From positions 1 to 38,721 of the forward strand of contig NZ_JAHKQA010000009.1 in NCBI RefSeq assembly GCF_018860705.1: a DNA stretch of 38,721 nucleotides, in the 5' to 3' direction. The DNA comes from Citreicella sp. C3M06. GTDB lineage: Bacteria; Pseudomonadota; Alphaproteobacteria; Rhodobacterales; Rhodobacteraceae. The notes below the pieces were generated by a model, which was not told the DNA's origin, did not search any database, and was given only the letters and a program-made list of their open reading frames with translations. The position numbers and the translations under genes were made by a program. Shown here one piece after another: positions 24,162-31,815 of the stretch. Numbering within the stretch: the first letter of the stretch is position 1; every line of letters starts with the position of its first letter.

Positions 24162-25234
24162 CGGCGCTGGCAGAGATCCTGCACCGGCGCATCGCGGCCG
24201 AAGGGCCGATGAGCATCGCCGAGTACATGACCCTTTGCCTGCTGCACCCGGTGCATGGCTATTACACCACCCGCGATCCGCTGGGCGCGGACGGCGATTT
24301 CACCACCGCCCCCGAGATCTCGCAGATGTTCGGCGAGCTGATTGGCCTGTCGTTGGCGCAATCGTGGATCGATCAGGGGCGGCCTGACTTTGTGCTGGCC
24401 GAGCTGGGGCCGGGGCGCGGCACGCTGATGAACGATGCGACGCGGGCGATGGGCGCGGTGCCGGGGATGCTCGAGGCGGCGCAGATCTACCTCGTCGAAG
24501 CCTCGCCCACGCTGCGCGCCCGTCAGGCCGAGGTGCTGGGCGGGATGTCGCCAATCTGGGTCGACAGCCTTGCCGATCTGCCCGAGGCTCCGCTGTGGCT
24601 GGTGGCGAATGAATTTTTTGATGCGCTGCCGATCCGCCAGTTCCTGCGCGCGGGCGAGGGCTGGGCCGAGCGCGTCGTCGGCCAGTCGGACGGGCATCTG
24701 GCCTTTGGCCTGACCGAGCCTGCGCCGGTGGCCGCGCTGGCGCATCTGGTGCCGAGCACCCCAGAGGGCACGCTGATCGAAACCTGCAGCCCGGCGCAGG
24801 GCGTTGCGGCAGAACTGGGCCGCCGCATCGCGCAGCATGGCGGCGCGGCGCTGATCATCGACTATGGTGACAACGGCAGCGCGGGCAACACGTTTCAGGC
24901 AGTGCGCGCGCATGAAAAGGTCTCGGCGCTGGCGCAGCCGGGGCAGGCCGATCTGACCGCCCATGTCGATTTCTGCGCGCTGGCGCAGGCCGCGCCCTGT
25001 GCCCATACCGCGCTGGTGCCGCAAGGGGTGTTCCTTGAAACGCTGGGCATTACGCAGCGGGCGCGAAGGCTGGCGCAGGGGCTTGCCGGGCCTGCGCTTG
25101 AGGCGCATATCGCCGCACATCGCCGGTTGACGCATCCCAGTGAAATGGGTTCGCTGTTCAAGGTGCTGGGATTCGTTCCCGAAGGGGCTCCGGTGCCGCC
25201 GGGGTTGCTTGCCGCCGATCTTCGCGAGAGATGA
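24158..25234 (+). CDS. Class I SAM-dependent methyltransferase, MidA/NDUFAF7 family
   Basis: 358 aa. The family opening ([20 protein letters not shown], then [20 protein letters not shown]) and the SAM-binding loop [18 protein letters not shown] are visible, followed by [20 protein letters not shown]7/MidA proteins dimethylate an arginine of complex I subunit NDUFS2 in eukaryotes; in bacteria the substrate is less sure. Start at 24158 is taken from the 4-base overlap with lgt. The gene order lgt, methyltransferase, pgeF suggests one transcript. Confidence 0.94.
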   Translation: MTALAEILHRRIAAEGPMSIAEYMTLCLLHPVHGYYTTRDPLGADGDFTTAPEISQMFGELIGLSLAQSWIDQGRPDFVLAELGPGRGTLMNDATRAMGAVPGMLEAAQIYLVEASPTLRARQAEVLGGMSPIWVDSLADLPEAPLWLVANEFFDALPIRQFLRAGEGWAERVVGQSDGHLAFGLTEPAPVAALAHLVPSTPEGTLIETCSPAQGVAAELGRRIAQHGGAALIIDYGDNGSAGNTFQAVRAHEKVSALAQPGQADLTAHVDFCALAQAAPCAHTALVPQGVFLETLGITQRARRLAQGLAGPALEAHIAAHRRLTHPSEMGSLFKVLGFVPEGAPVPPGLLAADLRER

Positions 25235-25235
25235 C

Positions 25236-25991
25236 ATGACACTGGAAATCATCACGTCCGACAGCCTGGCCCCGTTTCGCCACGGCTTCTTCACCCGCAA
25301 GGGCGGAGCGTCGTCGGGCGTGTTCTCGGGGCTCAACTGCGGCAATGGCTCGTCGGACCAATCCGAGATCGTCGCCATCAACCGAAGCCGCGTCGCCGAT
25401 GCGATGCAGGTGCCGCTGACGCATCTGGTCAACCTGCACCAGACCCATTCCGCCGAGGTGGTCACCGTCAGTGGCCCGCTTGACAGGCAGGTGCCCGAGG
25501 CCGACGGGCTGGTCAGCGCAACGCCGGGCGTGGCGCTTGGCGTGCTGACCGCCGATTGTCAGCCGGTGCTGTTCGCAGATGCGGCGGCCGGGGTGGTCGG
25601 CGCGGCACATGCGGGCTGGAAAGGCGCGCTTGGCGGCGTGCTCGAGGCCACCGTCGACGCCATGCTGGCGCTTGGTGCCACGCGGCAGGGCATCCGCGCG
25701 GTGATCGGCCCGGCGATCAGCCAGCGCGCCTACGAGGTCGGCCCGGAGTTCTTTGAACAGTTTCTCGCCGAAGATCCGTCCTATGCGCGGTTCTTTGCGG
25801 CGGGGCTGGGCGATCGGATGCTGTTCGATCTTCCGGGCTTTGGGCTGTACCGGCTGCGCGATGCCGGCATTGCGGCGGAATGGACACGTCATTGCACCTA
25901 TTCCGATCCGGCGCGGTTCTTCTCCTATCGCCGGTCCTGCCACGACAAGGAAGCCGATTATGGGCGGCTGATGTCGGTCATCCGGCTGTAG
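25236..25991 (+). CDS. pgeF: Peptidoglycan editing factor PgeF (multicopper-like, laccase-domain)
   Basis: 251 aa. Metal-site motifs of the YfiH/PgeF family are present: LVNLHQTHSAEVVTV, ADGLVSATPGVALGVLTADC and AAHAGWKGALGGVLEATVDAM, with the conserved His and Cys residues. In E. coli the protein removes wrongly incorporated serine from peptidoglycan precursors; related proteins were called polyphenol oxidases or purine nucleoside enzymes, so function is only inferred. It starts one base after the methyltransferase stop region (ATGACATG). Confidence 0.94.
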   Translation: MTLEIITSDSLAPFRHGFFTRKGGASSGVFSGLNCGNGSSDQSEIVAINRSRVADAMQVPLTHLVNLHQTHSAEVVTVSGPLDRQVPEADGLVSATPGVALGVLTADCQPVLFADAAAGVVGAAHAGWKGALGGVLEATVDAMLALGATRQGIRAVIGPAISQRAYEVGPEFFEQFLAEDPSYARFFAAGLGDRMLFDLPGFGLYRLRDAGIAAEWTRHCTYSDPARFFSYRRSCHDKEADYGRLMSVIRL

Positions 25992-26079
25992 GCGGAAACA
26001 AATCGCCGGATTCCGCTGAATTGTCGCGGCTTCGTCAGGAATTCGCCCCATTTTTCGAACAATGTGAACCAGACAGCCC

Positions 26080-26092
26080 CGGGCGTCGCCCG
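26080..26092. repeat. Small GC palindrome upstream of the 53-aa ORF
   Basis: CGGGCG-T-CGCCCG, perfect 6-base arms, ends 20 bases before the ATG at 26113. It could be a leader hairpin or a protein site; nothing else supports either. Confidence 0.35.
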
Positions 26093-26112
26093 ACAAGCAA
26101 GGATGCGTTCAC

Positions 26113-26274
26113 ATGACCGACCCCGCCAAAGCCAGAAAACCCAGTCGCTTTGTGGCCTCTGCCTTCGTCACCGCGACGACCTCTGGTATCCGGTTGCCCT
26201 CGGCACGTCAGGCCCGCCATGCCAAGGCCGCGCTGCGCGGCAAACCCGCCGCCGCGCCGCGCAAGAGCGCCTGA
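26113..26274 (+). CDS. Hypothetical basic 53-aa protein
   Basis: Short ORF starting ATG at 26113 with AAGGA 10 bases before it. The protein (start MTDPAKARKPSRFVASAF, end KPAAAPRKSA) is rich in Lys, Arg and Ala, has no acidic residue after residue 3 and no hydrophobic segment long enough for a membrane helix. This composition fits a nucleic-acid-binding or ribosome-associated small protein, but I recognise no family. It stands alone between pgeF and the Hint-domain gene. Confidence 0.55.
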   Translation: MTDPAKARKPSRFVASAFVTATTSGIRLPSARQARHAKAALRGKPAAAPRKSA

Positions 26275-26360
26275 GAGCGCGCTGTCCCTTGCCCGCGATT
26301 CGCCGGGCATCGACAAAATGTGGCCGGATCGTCCGGAAAAATCCGACAATCGAGTTTGAC

Positions 26361-26399
26361 GAACCGGATTGATTGCCTGAAATCGATCAGATCCGGTTC
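26361..26399. repeat. Long inverted repeat upstream of the Hint gene
   Basis: GAACCGGAT (26361-26369) and ATCCGGTTC (26391-26399) are perfect 9-base arms, and TGAT/ATCA inside extends the pairing by 4 bp with one bulged G. It sits immediately before a perfect TTGACA (26404-26409). It may be an operator or a terminator of the 53-aa ORF (GATTTTG follows). Confidence 0.6.
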
Positions 26400-26403
26400 G
26401 ATT

Positions 26404-26432
26404 TTGACAGGGCCTGCGCATTGCGGCCTTAT
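26404..26432 (+). promoter_or_regulatory. Candidate promoter for the Hint gene
   Basis: TTGACA (26404-26409), 17 bases, then CCTTAT (26427-26432). The -35 is perfect, the -10 poor. It lies 84 bases before the ATG at 26517. Confidence 0.4.
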
Positions 26433-26516
26433 CGTGTACAACGTAATCGCGAATGTCCTTCTGTCGTTGTTGGTGGGGGCCAGCTTCGGATGTGACCGAC
26501 CTGTATGAGGTGTCAC

Positions 26517-27299
26517 ATGTCCAGTCTCCATCCTTTGAACCGGCCCCGGGGCAATGTGGTTTCACGGCGCGCGACCGTTTCCCTGCGGGATGAGCAGCCT
26601 CGGCGCGCCTCCACTCTCATGCGCAAGTATGAGGCCACCGCGCTGCTGCCCGATCTGTCCATCGTTCATAAAGCGCATGTCGCCCCGGCACTGGCGCTGT
26701 TCGAAGACGCAACCACCGCCTTTGCCCGTGGCACGCTGCTGCCGACCGTGCGCGGCCCTGTCGCCATCGAAGACCTGCTGCCCGGCGATTACCTTCAGAC
26801 CAGCGAAGGCACGCAGCCGGTGCTGTGGATCGGTTCGACCACCTATGTGCCGGGAATCGACGACGACGTGTCGACGCTGGCCCGGCTGGCCCGGATCACC
26901 GCTGATGCCTTCGGCCCCAGCCGCCCGATGAGCGACGTGCTGGTCGGCCCCGCCGCGCGGATGGTGCTGCGCCGCGACCGGCTGCGCGCCCTGATCGGGC
27001 AGGACAGGGTGCTGGTGCCGGTGTTGGAATTCGCCGATGGCGAGCGTATCGTGCAGATCACCCCGGCAGGAGCGGTGCAGATGTATCACCTGATGGTGCC
27101 GCGACACGGCACGCTGCGGGTCGGCGGCATCGAGATGGAAAGCTACCACCCCGGCAAAGCCATCGCCAAGCCGCTGCCCGACGCGCTGCGCGGGCTGTTT
27201 CTGGGCATGTTCCCCAACATCGGCGTGATGCAGGACTTCGGCGATCTGAGCATGACCCGCACGACACGCGCCGCGATCGACGCGCTGATCGCGTCGTGA
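26517..27299 (+). CDS. Stand-alone Hint-domain protein
   Basis: 260 aa. From about residue 60 it matches the Hint (hedgehog/intein-like) domain common in Rhodobacteraceae: FARGTLLPTVRGPVAIEDLL then PGDYLQTSEGTQPVLWIGST, LVGPAARMVLRRDRLRALIG and YHLMVPRHGTLRVGGIEMES. The position where inteins have the nucleophilic Cys/Ser reads AFARGT, so classical self-splicing chemistry seems absent. No signal peptide is seen. ATG at 26505 is also in frame; 26517 is preferred because AGGTG precedes it. Function unknown. Confidence 0.87.
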   Translation: MSSLHPLNRPRGNVVSRRATVSLRDEQPRRASTLMRKYEATALLPDLSIVHKAHVAPALALFEDATTAFARGTLLPTVRGPVAIEDLLPGDYLQTSEGTQPVLWIGSTTYVPGIDDDVSTLARLARITADAFGPSRPMSDVLVGPAARMVLRRDRLRALIGQDRVLVPVLEFADGERIVQITPAGAVQMYHLMVPRHGTLRVGGIEMESYHPGKAIAKPLPDALRGLFLGMFPNIGVMQDFGDLSMTRTTRAAIDALIAS

Positions 27300-27800
27300 T
27301 CAGGCGGAGCGGCTGAGCCGTTCCTCGAGCACATCAAAAGGCACGCCCGGCTCGTCCTTGGCGCCGCGGATCACCAGCGACGTCTTGACCGATCCGACGT
27401 TGTCGGCGGTCAGCAGCTGGCCGGTCAGGAAGGACTGGAAGGTCGACAGGTCAGGCGCCACGCATTTGAGGATGAAATCCACCTCGCCGTTCAGCATGTG
27501 GCATTCGCGCACCAGCGGCCAGGCGCGGCAGCGGTCTTCGAATACGCGCAGATCGGCTTCGGCCTGACTTTGCAGCCCGACGCTGACAAACACCTGCACC
27601 TCGAAACCCAGCTCGCGGGGGTCGACATCGGCGTGGTAGCCGCGGATGAACCCCTGTTCCTCAAGGGTGCGGACCCGGCGCAGACAGGGCGGCGCACTGA
27701 TTCCGACGCGCTTGGCCAGCTCGACGTTGGTCATGCGGCCGTCCGCCTGAAGTTCGGCCAGAATCTTGCGGTCGATCGGATCGAGCCGGTTGCCGGGCAT
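27300..27800 (-). CDS. Lrp/AsnC-family transcriptional regulator
   Basis: 166 aa. N-terminal winged helix-turn-helix (residues about 5-60: [40 protein letters not shown]), then the RAM effector domain ([15 protein letters not shown]). Such proteins bind DNA as dimers to octamers and respond to amino acids. It is divergent from trxB with a 201-base spacer, so it may control itself and trxB. Its stop is directly next to the Hint gene stop (convergent, no gap). Confidence 0.95.
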   Translation of the reverse strand: MPGNRLDPIDRKILAELQADGRMTNVELAKRVGISAPPCLRRVRTLEEQGFIRGYHADVDPRELGFEVQVFVSVGLQSQAEADLRVFEDRCRAWPLVRECHMLNGEVDFILKCVAPDLSTFQSFLTGQLLTADNVGSVKTSLVIRGAKDEPGVPFDVLEERLSRSA

Positions 27801-27860
27801 GGCGAGTCCTTTTGGTATTTCGCGATTGTTATAGCATCGCCGGCCGGCGGCGCAATAAAG

Positions 27861-27876
27861 TTTCGCTCTGACGAAA
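27861..27876. promoter_or_regulatory. Small inverted repeat in the lrp-trxB spacer
   Basis: TTTCG-CTCTGA-CGAAA, 5-base arms, lies in the divergent spacer about 60 bases from lrp. It could be an operator for the Lrp-type protein but does not match the known Lrp consensus well. Confidence 0.3.
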
Positions 27877-28001
27877 GATTGTTAACGATATGTCGCGCGC
27901 AGACGAGCTTTTCCGCCCGGGGTTTGCGCGCGCCGTTCGCATCTTTATATGCAGTGCGACTGATAAAGATTCCAGACCGAAACCTGCTGCGAGGCTCCTC
28001 C

Positions 28002-29006
28002 ATGTCCGACACACGCCACACCAAGGCCCTGATCATCGGCTCCGGCCCGGCGGGCTATACCGCTGGCATCTATGCCGCGCGCGCCATGCTCTCGCCGATT
28101 CTGGTGCAGGGGCTAGAGCCCGGTGGCCAGCTGACCACCACGACCGAGGTCGAGAACTGGCCCGGTCACACCGAAGTTCAGGGCCCCGAACTGATGGTCA
28201 CCATGGAAGCTCACGCCAAGGCGATGGGCACCGAGATCATCTCGGACATCATCACCTCGCTTGACTGTTCGGTGCGCCCCTTCGTGGCCAAGGGCGACAG
28301 CGGCGCGACCTATACCGCCGACGCGGTGATCCTTGCCACCGGCGCGCGGGCGAAATGGCTGGGGCTGGCGTCGGAAGAGGCCTACAAAGGCTTTGGCGTG
28401 TCGGCCTGCGCGACCTGCGATGGCTTCTTTTATCGCGGTCAGGAAATCGTGGTGGTCGGCGGCGGCAATACCGCTGTCGAAGAGGCGCTGTTCCTGACCA
28501 ATTTCGCCAGCAAGGTGACGCTGATCCACCGCCGCGACGAGCTGCGCGCCGAGAAAATCCTTCAGGATCGCCTGTTCAAGCACCCAAAGATCAAGACGCT
28601 TTGGCATCACCAGCTCGAAGAGGTCGTGGGCGAGGACAACCCCAAGGGCGTCACCGCGGTGCGTGCCATAGATGTGCGCAGCGGCGAGATCGCCGAGATT
28701 CCCTGCAAGGGCGTGTTCATCGCCATCGGCCATGCGCCTGCGAGCGAGCTGGTGAAGGATCAGCTGGAAACCCATATGGGCGGCTATGTGAAGGTCCGGC
28801 CCGGAAGCACCGAAACCTCGGTTCCCGGGGTGTTCGCCGCGGGCGATCTGACCGACCACGTCTATCGTCAGGCAGTCACCTCGGCAGGCATGGGCTGCAT
28901 GGCGGCGCTCGATGCGGAACGCTGGCTGGCCGAGCAGGGGCTGGATTCGGGCAAGGACGAATCCGAGCCTCTGGGCTACGGCGCCCCCGTTGACGCAACG
29001 CATTGA
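28002..29006 (+). CDS. trxB: Thioredoxin-disulfide reductase
   Basis: 334 aa flavoprotein passing electrons from NADPH to thioredoxin. FAD-binding [16 protein letters not shown] at residues 13-28, [15 protein letters not shown], the redox-active CATC at 136-139, the NADPH motif [13 protein letters not shown] and the closing [19 protein letters not shown]. Start at 28002 follows GAGGC and gives the family N-terminus; the frame is open far upstream across lrp, which is a shadow. It supplies reduced thioredoxin, used among others by sulfate assimilation, whose enzyme sat-cysC follows. Confidence 0.98.
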   Translation: MSDTRHTKALIIGSGPAGYTAGIYAARAMLSPILVQGLEPGGQLTTTTEVENWPGHTEVQGPELMVTMEAHAKAMGTEIISDIITSLDCSVRPFVAKGDSGATYTADAVILATGARAKWLGLASEEAYKGFGVSACATCDGFFYRGQEIVVVGGGNTAVEEALFLTNFASKVTLIHRRDELRAEKILQDRLFKHPKIKTLWHHQLEEVVGEDNPKGVTAVRAIDVRSGEIAEIPCKGVFIAIGHAPASELVKDQLETHMGGYVKVRPGSTETSVPGVFAAGDLTDHVYRQAVTSAGMGCMAALDAERWLAEQGLDSGKDESEPLGYGAPVDATH

Positions 29007-29028
29007 TCCCGGTCTTCTGGAGTTTTCC

Positions 29029-29085
29029 TGCGAAAATTCTAGGAGACTTTCGCACCGCCGAAGATTATTCATCTAAATAATCTTC
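29029..29085. repeat. Two AT-rich inverted repeats after trxB
   Basis: TGCGAAA (29029-29035) with TTTCGCA (29048-29054), followed by GAAGATTATT (29060-29069) with AATAATCTTC (29076-29085). Both have perfect arms. The local AT content stands out. They may form the trxB 3' end or belong to the sat control region; there is no T tract after either. Confidence 0.55.
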
Positions 29086-29144
29086 AAGACCCGGTCCAGA
29101 TGGCGAGAGTTTGCTGCATATCCGGGACCATCGTTCCATTCTTG

Positions 29145-29174
29145 CGCAAGCGGGTTGAAATCAACCTGCTTGCG
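29145..29174. promoter_or_regulatory. 30-base palindrome upstream of sat-cysC, candidate operator
   Basis: CGCAAGCGGGTTGA and TCAACCTGCTTGCG pair around a central AA, 13 matches and one G-T in 14 positions. The overlapping CTTGCGCAAG (29141-29150) is itself a perfect palindrome, so CTTGCG half-sites occur three times in 34 bases. It ends 65 bases before the sat start. A dimeric or tetrameric regulator site is likely; the regulator is unknown. Confidence 0.55.
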
Positions 29175-29239
29175 TGGCTAAAGCCAATTTATACCGTCCG
29201 CGGCACCGCATTTCGACTTCCTTGACGAGAGATCTGTTC

Positions 29240-30958
29240 ATGACCATGTCCGCCAATCTGGCTCCGATCCCCGAGCTATACGTTTCCTATGATAGCGCCC
29301 AGAAACTGAAGGTCGAGGCGGCGGAGCTCGTCTCTCTCGATCTGACCCCGCGCCAGATCTGCGATCTCGAGCTGCTGATGAACGGCGGCTTCTACCCACT
29401 CAAGGGGTTCCTGTCCGAAGCGGATTACGACGGTGTCGTCGAGAACATGCGCTTGGCAGACGGCACGCTCTGGCCGATGCCGATCACGCTGGACGTGTCG
29501 GAGAAATTCGCCGACAGCATCGAGATCGATCAGGACATCGCGCTGCGCGATCAGGAAGGCGTGATCCTTGGCACCATGACCGTCACCGACAAGTGGGTGC
29601 CGAACAAGGCGCGCGAGGCCGAAAAGGTCTTTGGCGCCGATGATGACGCGCATCCGGCGGTCAACTACCTGCACAACACCGCGGGCAAGGTCTACCTTGG
29701 CGGCCCGATCACCGGCATCCAGCAGCCGGTGCATTACGATTTCCGCGCCCGTCGTGACACGCCCAACGAACTGCGCGCCTATTTCCGCAAGCTCGGCTGG
29801 CGCAAGGTTGTCGCCTTCCAGACCCGCAACCCGCTGCACCGCGCCCATCAGGAGCTGACCTTCCGCGCCGCGCGTGAATCCGAAGCCAACCTGCTGATCC
29901 ACCCGGTTGTCGGCATGACCAAGCCCGGCGATGTCGATCACTTCACCCGCGTGCGCTGCTACGAGGCGGTGCTCGACAAATACCCGGCCTCGACCACCGC
30001 GATGTCGCTGCTGCCGCTTGCCATGCGCATGGCCGGCCCGCGCGAGGCGGTCTGGCACGGCCTGATCCGCAAGAACCACGGCGTGACCCATTTCATCGTC
30101 GGCCGCGACCATGCCGGCCCCGGCAAGAACAGCCAGGGCGAAGACTTCTACGGCCCCTATGACGCGCAAGAGCTGTTCAAGGAGCACGAGGCCGAGATGG
30201 GCATCGAAATGGTGCCGTTCAAACACATGGTCTATGTGCAGGAACGCGCCCAGTACGAACCCAATGACGAGATCGCCGACAAGGAAAACGTCACGATCCT
30301 GAACATTTCGGGCACCGAACTGCGTCGCCGCCTGCAAGAGGGTCTCGAGATCCCCGAATGGTTCTCGTTCCCCGAGGTGGTCAAGGAACTGCGCCGCACC
30401 AAGCCGCCGCGCTCCAAGCAGGGCTTCACCGTGTTCTTCACCGGGTTCTCGGGGTCGGGCAAATCGACCATCGCCAACGCGCTGATGACCAAGCTGATGG
30501 AAATGGGTGGGCGTCCGGTGACGCTGCTCGATGGCGACATCGTGCGTAAGAACCTGTCGTCGGAGCTGGGCTTTTCCAAAGAGCACCGTGACCTGAACAT
30601 CCGCCGCATCGGCTATGTCGCGTCGGAAATCACCAAGAACGGCGGCATCGCGATCTGTGCGCCGATCGCGCCCTATGCGGCGACCCGCCGCGCGGTGCGC
30701 GAGGATGTCGAACAGTTCGGCGCCTTCATCGAAATCCACGTTGCCACCAGCATCGAGGAATGCGAGCGCCGGGACCGCAAGGGCCTGTATAAGCTGGCGC
30801 GTGAGGGCAAGATCAAGGAATTCACCGGGATCTCCGATCCCTATGACGTGCCGCAAAACCCCGAATTGTCGGTCGAGACCGAGAATGTCGATGTCGACAA
30901 CTGCGCGCATCAGGTGATCCTGAAGCTGGAAAGCATGGGTCTGATCGCCGCGCATTAA
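29240..30958 (+). CDS. sat: Bifunctional ATP sulfurylase / APS kinase
   Basis: 572 aa. Residues about 1-390 are ATP sulfurylase: QTRNPLHRAHQE with HxxH at 200-203 and GRDHAGPG at 288-295. Residues 395-572 are APS kinase: P-loop GFSGSGKST at 402-410, then LLDGDIVRKNLSSELGFSKE and ATRRAVREDVEQFG, with the family DPYD. Together they turn sulfate and ATP into APS and PAPS. Here the sulfurylase precedes the kinase, the Sat-CysC fusion order. ATG at 29240 or 29246 are both possible. The gene stands alone with a terminator after it. Confidence 0.96.
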   Translation: MTMSANLAPIPELYVSYDSAQKLKVEAAELVSLDLTPRQICDLELLMNGGFYPLKGFLSEADYDGVVENMRLADGTLWPMPITLDVSEKFADSIEIDQDIALRDQEGVILGTMTVTDKWVPNKAREAEKVFGADDDAHPAVNYLHNTAGKVYLGGPITGIQQPVHYDFRARRDTPNELRAYFRKLGWRKVVAFQTRNPLHRAHQELTFRAARESEANLLIHPVVGMTKPGDVDHFTRVRCYEAVLDKYPASTTAMSLLPLAMRMAGPREAVWHGLIRKNHGVTHFIVGRDHAGPGKNSQGEDFYGPYDAQELFKEHEAEMGIEMVPFKHMVYVQERAQYEPNDEIADKENVTILNISGTELRRRLQEGLEIPEWFSFPEVVKELRRTKPPRSKQGFTVFFTGFSGSGKSTIANALMTKLMEMGGRPVTLLDGDIVRKNLSSELGFSKEHRDLNIRRIGYVASEITKNGGIAICAPIAPYAATRRAVREDVEQFGAFIEIHVATSIEECERRDRKGLYKLAREGKIKEFTGISDPYDVPQNPELSVETENVDVDNCAHQVILKLESMGLIAAH

Positions 30959-30981
30959 GCGGTGCAGATCTCTGGCAACCG

Positions 30982-31017
30982 AAAGGCCCCGCGCAGCGTT
31001 CTGCGCGGGGCCTTTTT
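30982..31017. terminator. Terminator after sat-cysC
   Basis: AAAGGCCCCGCGCAG (30982-30996), loop CGTT and CTGCGCGGGGCCTTT (31001-31015) are perfect 15-base complements; five T run to 31017. Confidence 0.93.
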
Positions 31018-31052
31018 GCATTGGCCTGCCGTTCAGGGGTAACCGCGCTATT

Positions 31053-31087
31053 TTGCCAAAATTTCATGCAATGAGTTAACCATTTAA
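31053..31087 (+). promoter_or_regulatory. Candidate promoter with CtrA-like half-site
   Basis: TTGCCA (31053-31058), 17 bases, then TTAACC (31076-31081). The -10 position coincides with TTAACCAT (31076-31083), the CtrA half-site known from alphaproteobacteria, followed directly by TTAA (31084-31087). It lies 48 bases before the TTG start of the surface-protein gene. Confidence 0.4.
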
Positions 31088-31134
31088 TCATTCCATGCGT
31101 GCGATCGTCTGACAGCATTTCATGGAGCGGCCAC

Positions 31135-31815
31135 TTGCAAAAATTCGGAACACTCGCCACTTGCGTCGGTCTTGCGATCGCCACGGTGTCCTCGGCCCAG
31201 GCCGCCACCGTGATCGCCGATGGCAACGGCACCGCGAATAGCGCTGATTGCACTTTTGGCTGCGTCACCCGCTATCAGCAGATGTACAGCTCTGCGCTGT
31301 TTTCCGGCGTGAATGACATCACGTCGCTAAGCTTTTTCGTCGCGGATAATTCCCCGACCAGTGCATTCGCCAACAGCATCTACCAGTTGAGCCTGTCCAC
31401 GGCGGCTACCTCGCTAGGCAGTATGAGCAGCACCTTTGCCTCGAACGCCGGCAGCGATGCGACAATCTTCGATGTGATCACGCTGAATGGCAGTCTCGCC
31501 GGGGGCAGTGCCATCACCTTCAACGGCAGCTTTGCCTATGATGCGTCTCTGGGCGATCTTCTGGTCGACATTCAGCACCTGTCGGGGCCGCGCCTGTCGA
31601 CAAATCTGAGCTACAACCAAGGGGGCGACACCGACGGCGAGTACATGCGGCTTTACAGCTTTGGTGGGACCACGTCGGGTTACAGTCCGGCGGCCTATGG
31701 CAACCTGACCAGCTTCGAGGTGTCGCCGGTCTCGCCAGTGCCGTTGCCGGCCGGTGTCTGGATGCTTGGCCTTGGGCTGGCCGGGCTTGGTGCGCTGCGC
31801 CGCAAGGCTGCCTGA
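31135..31815 (+). CDS. VPLPA-CTERM surface/secreted protein
   Basis: 226 aa if started at TTG 31135, which has GGAG 7 bases before it and gives a clean signal peptide (MQKFGTLATCVGLAIATVSS, AQA cleavage). A GTG at 31099 in the same frame is the alternative and would place 12 charged or polar residues first. The body is rich in Ser, Thr, Gly and Asn. The C-terminus PVPLPAGVWMLGLGLAGLG then ALRRKAA is a VPLPA-CTERM sorting signal, recognised and cut by an exosortase of the XrtD type, which is not in this window. Probably an extracellular-matrix or surface protein; exact role unknown. Confidence 0.88.
   Translation: MQKFGTLATCVGLAIATVSSAQAATVIADGNGTANSADCTFGCVTRYQQMYSSALFSGVNDITSLSFFVADNSPTSAFANSIYQLSLSTAATSLGSMSSTFASNAGSDATIFDVITLNGSLAGGSAITFNGSFAYDASLGDLLVDIQHLSGPRLSTNLSYNQGGDTDGEYMRLYSFGGTTSGYSPAAYGNLTSFEVSPVSPVPLPAGVWMLGLGLAGLGALRRKAA

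Noticed and set aside
27498-28001. N-terminal extension of TrxB across the lrp gene
   Set aside because: It is an open frame antisense to lrp; the TrxB family starts at 28002.
29007-29239. SAM or other riboswitch upstream of sat-cysC
   Set aside because: The hairpins seen are simple palindromes without the conserved loops of known riboswitches; a protein operator is more likely.
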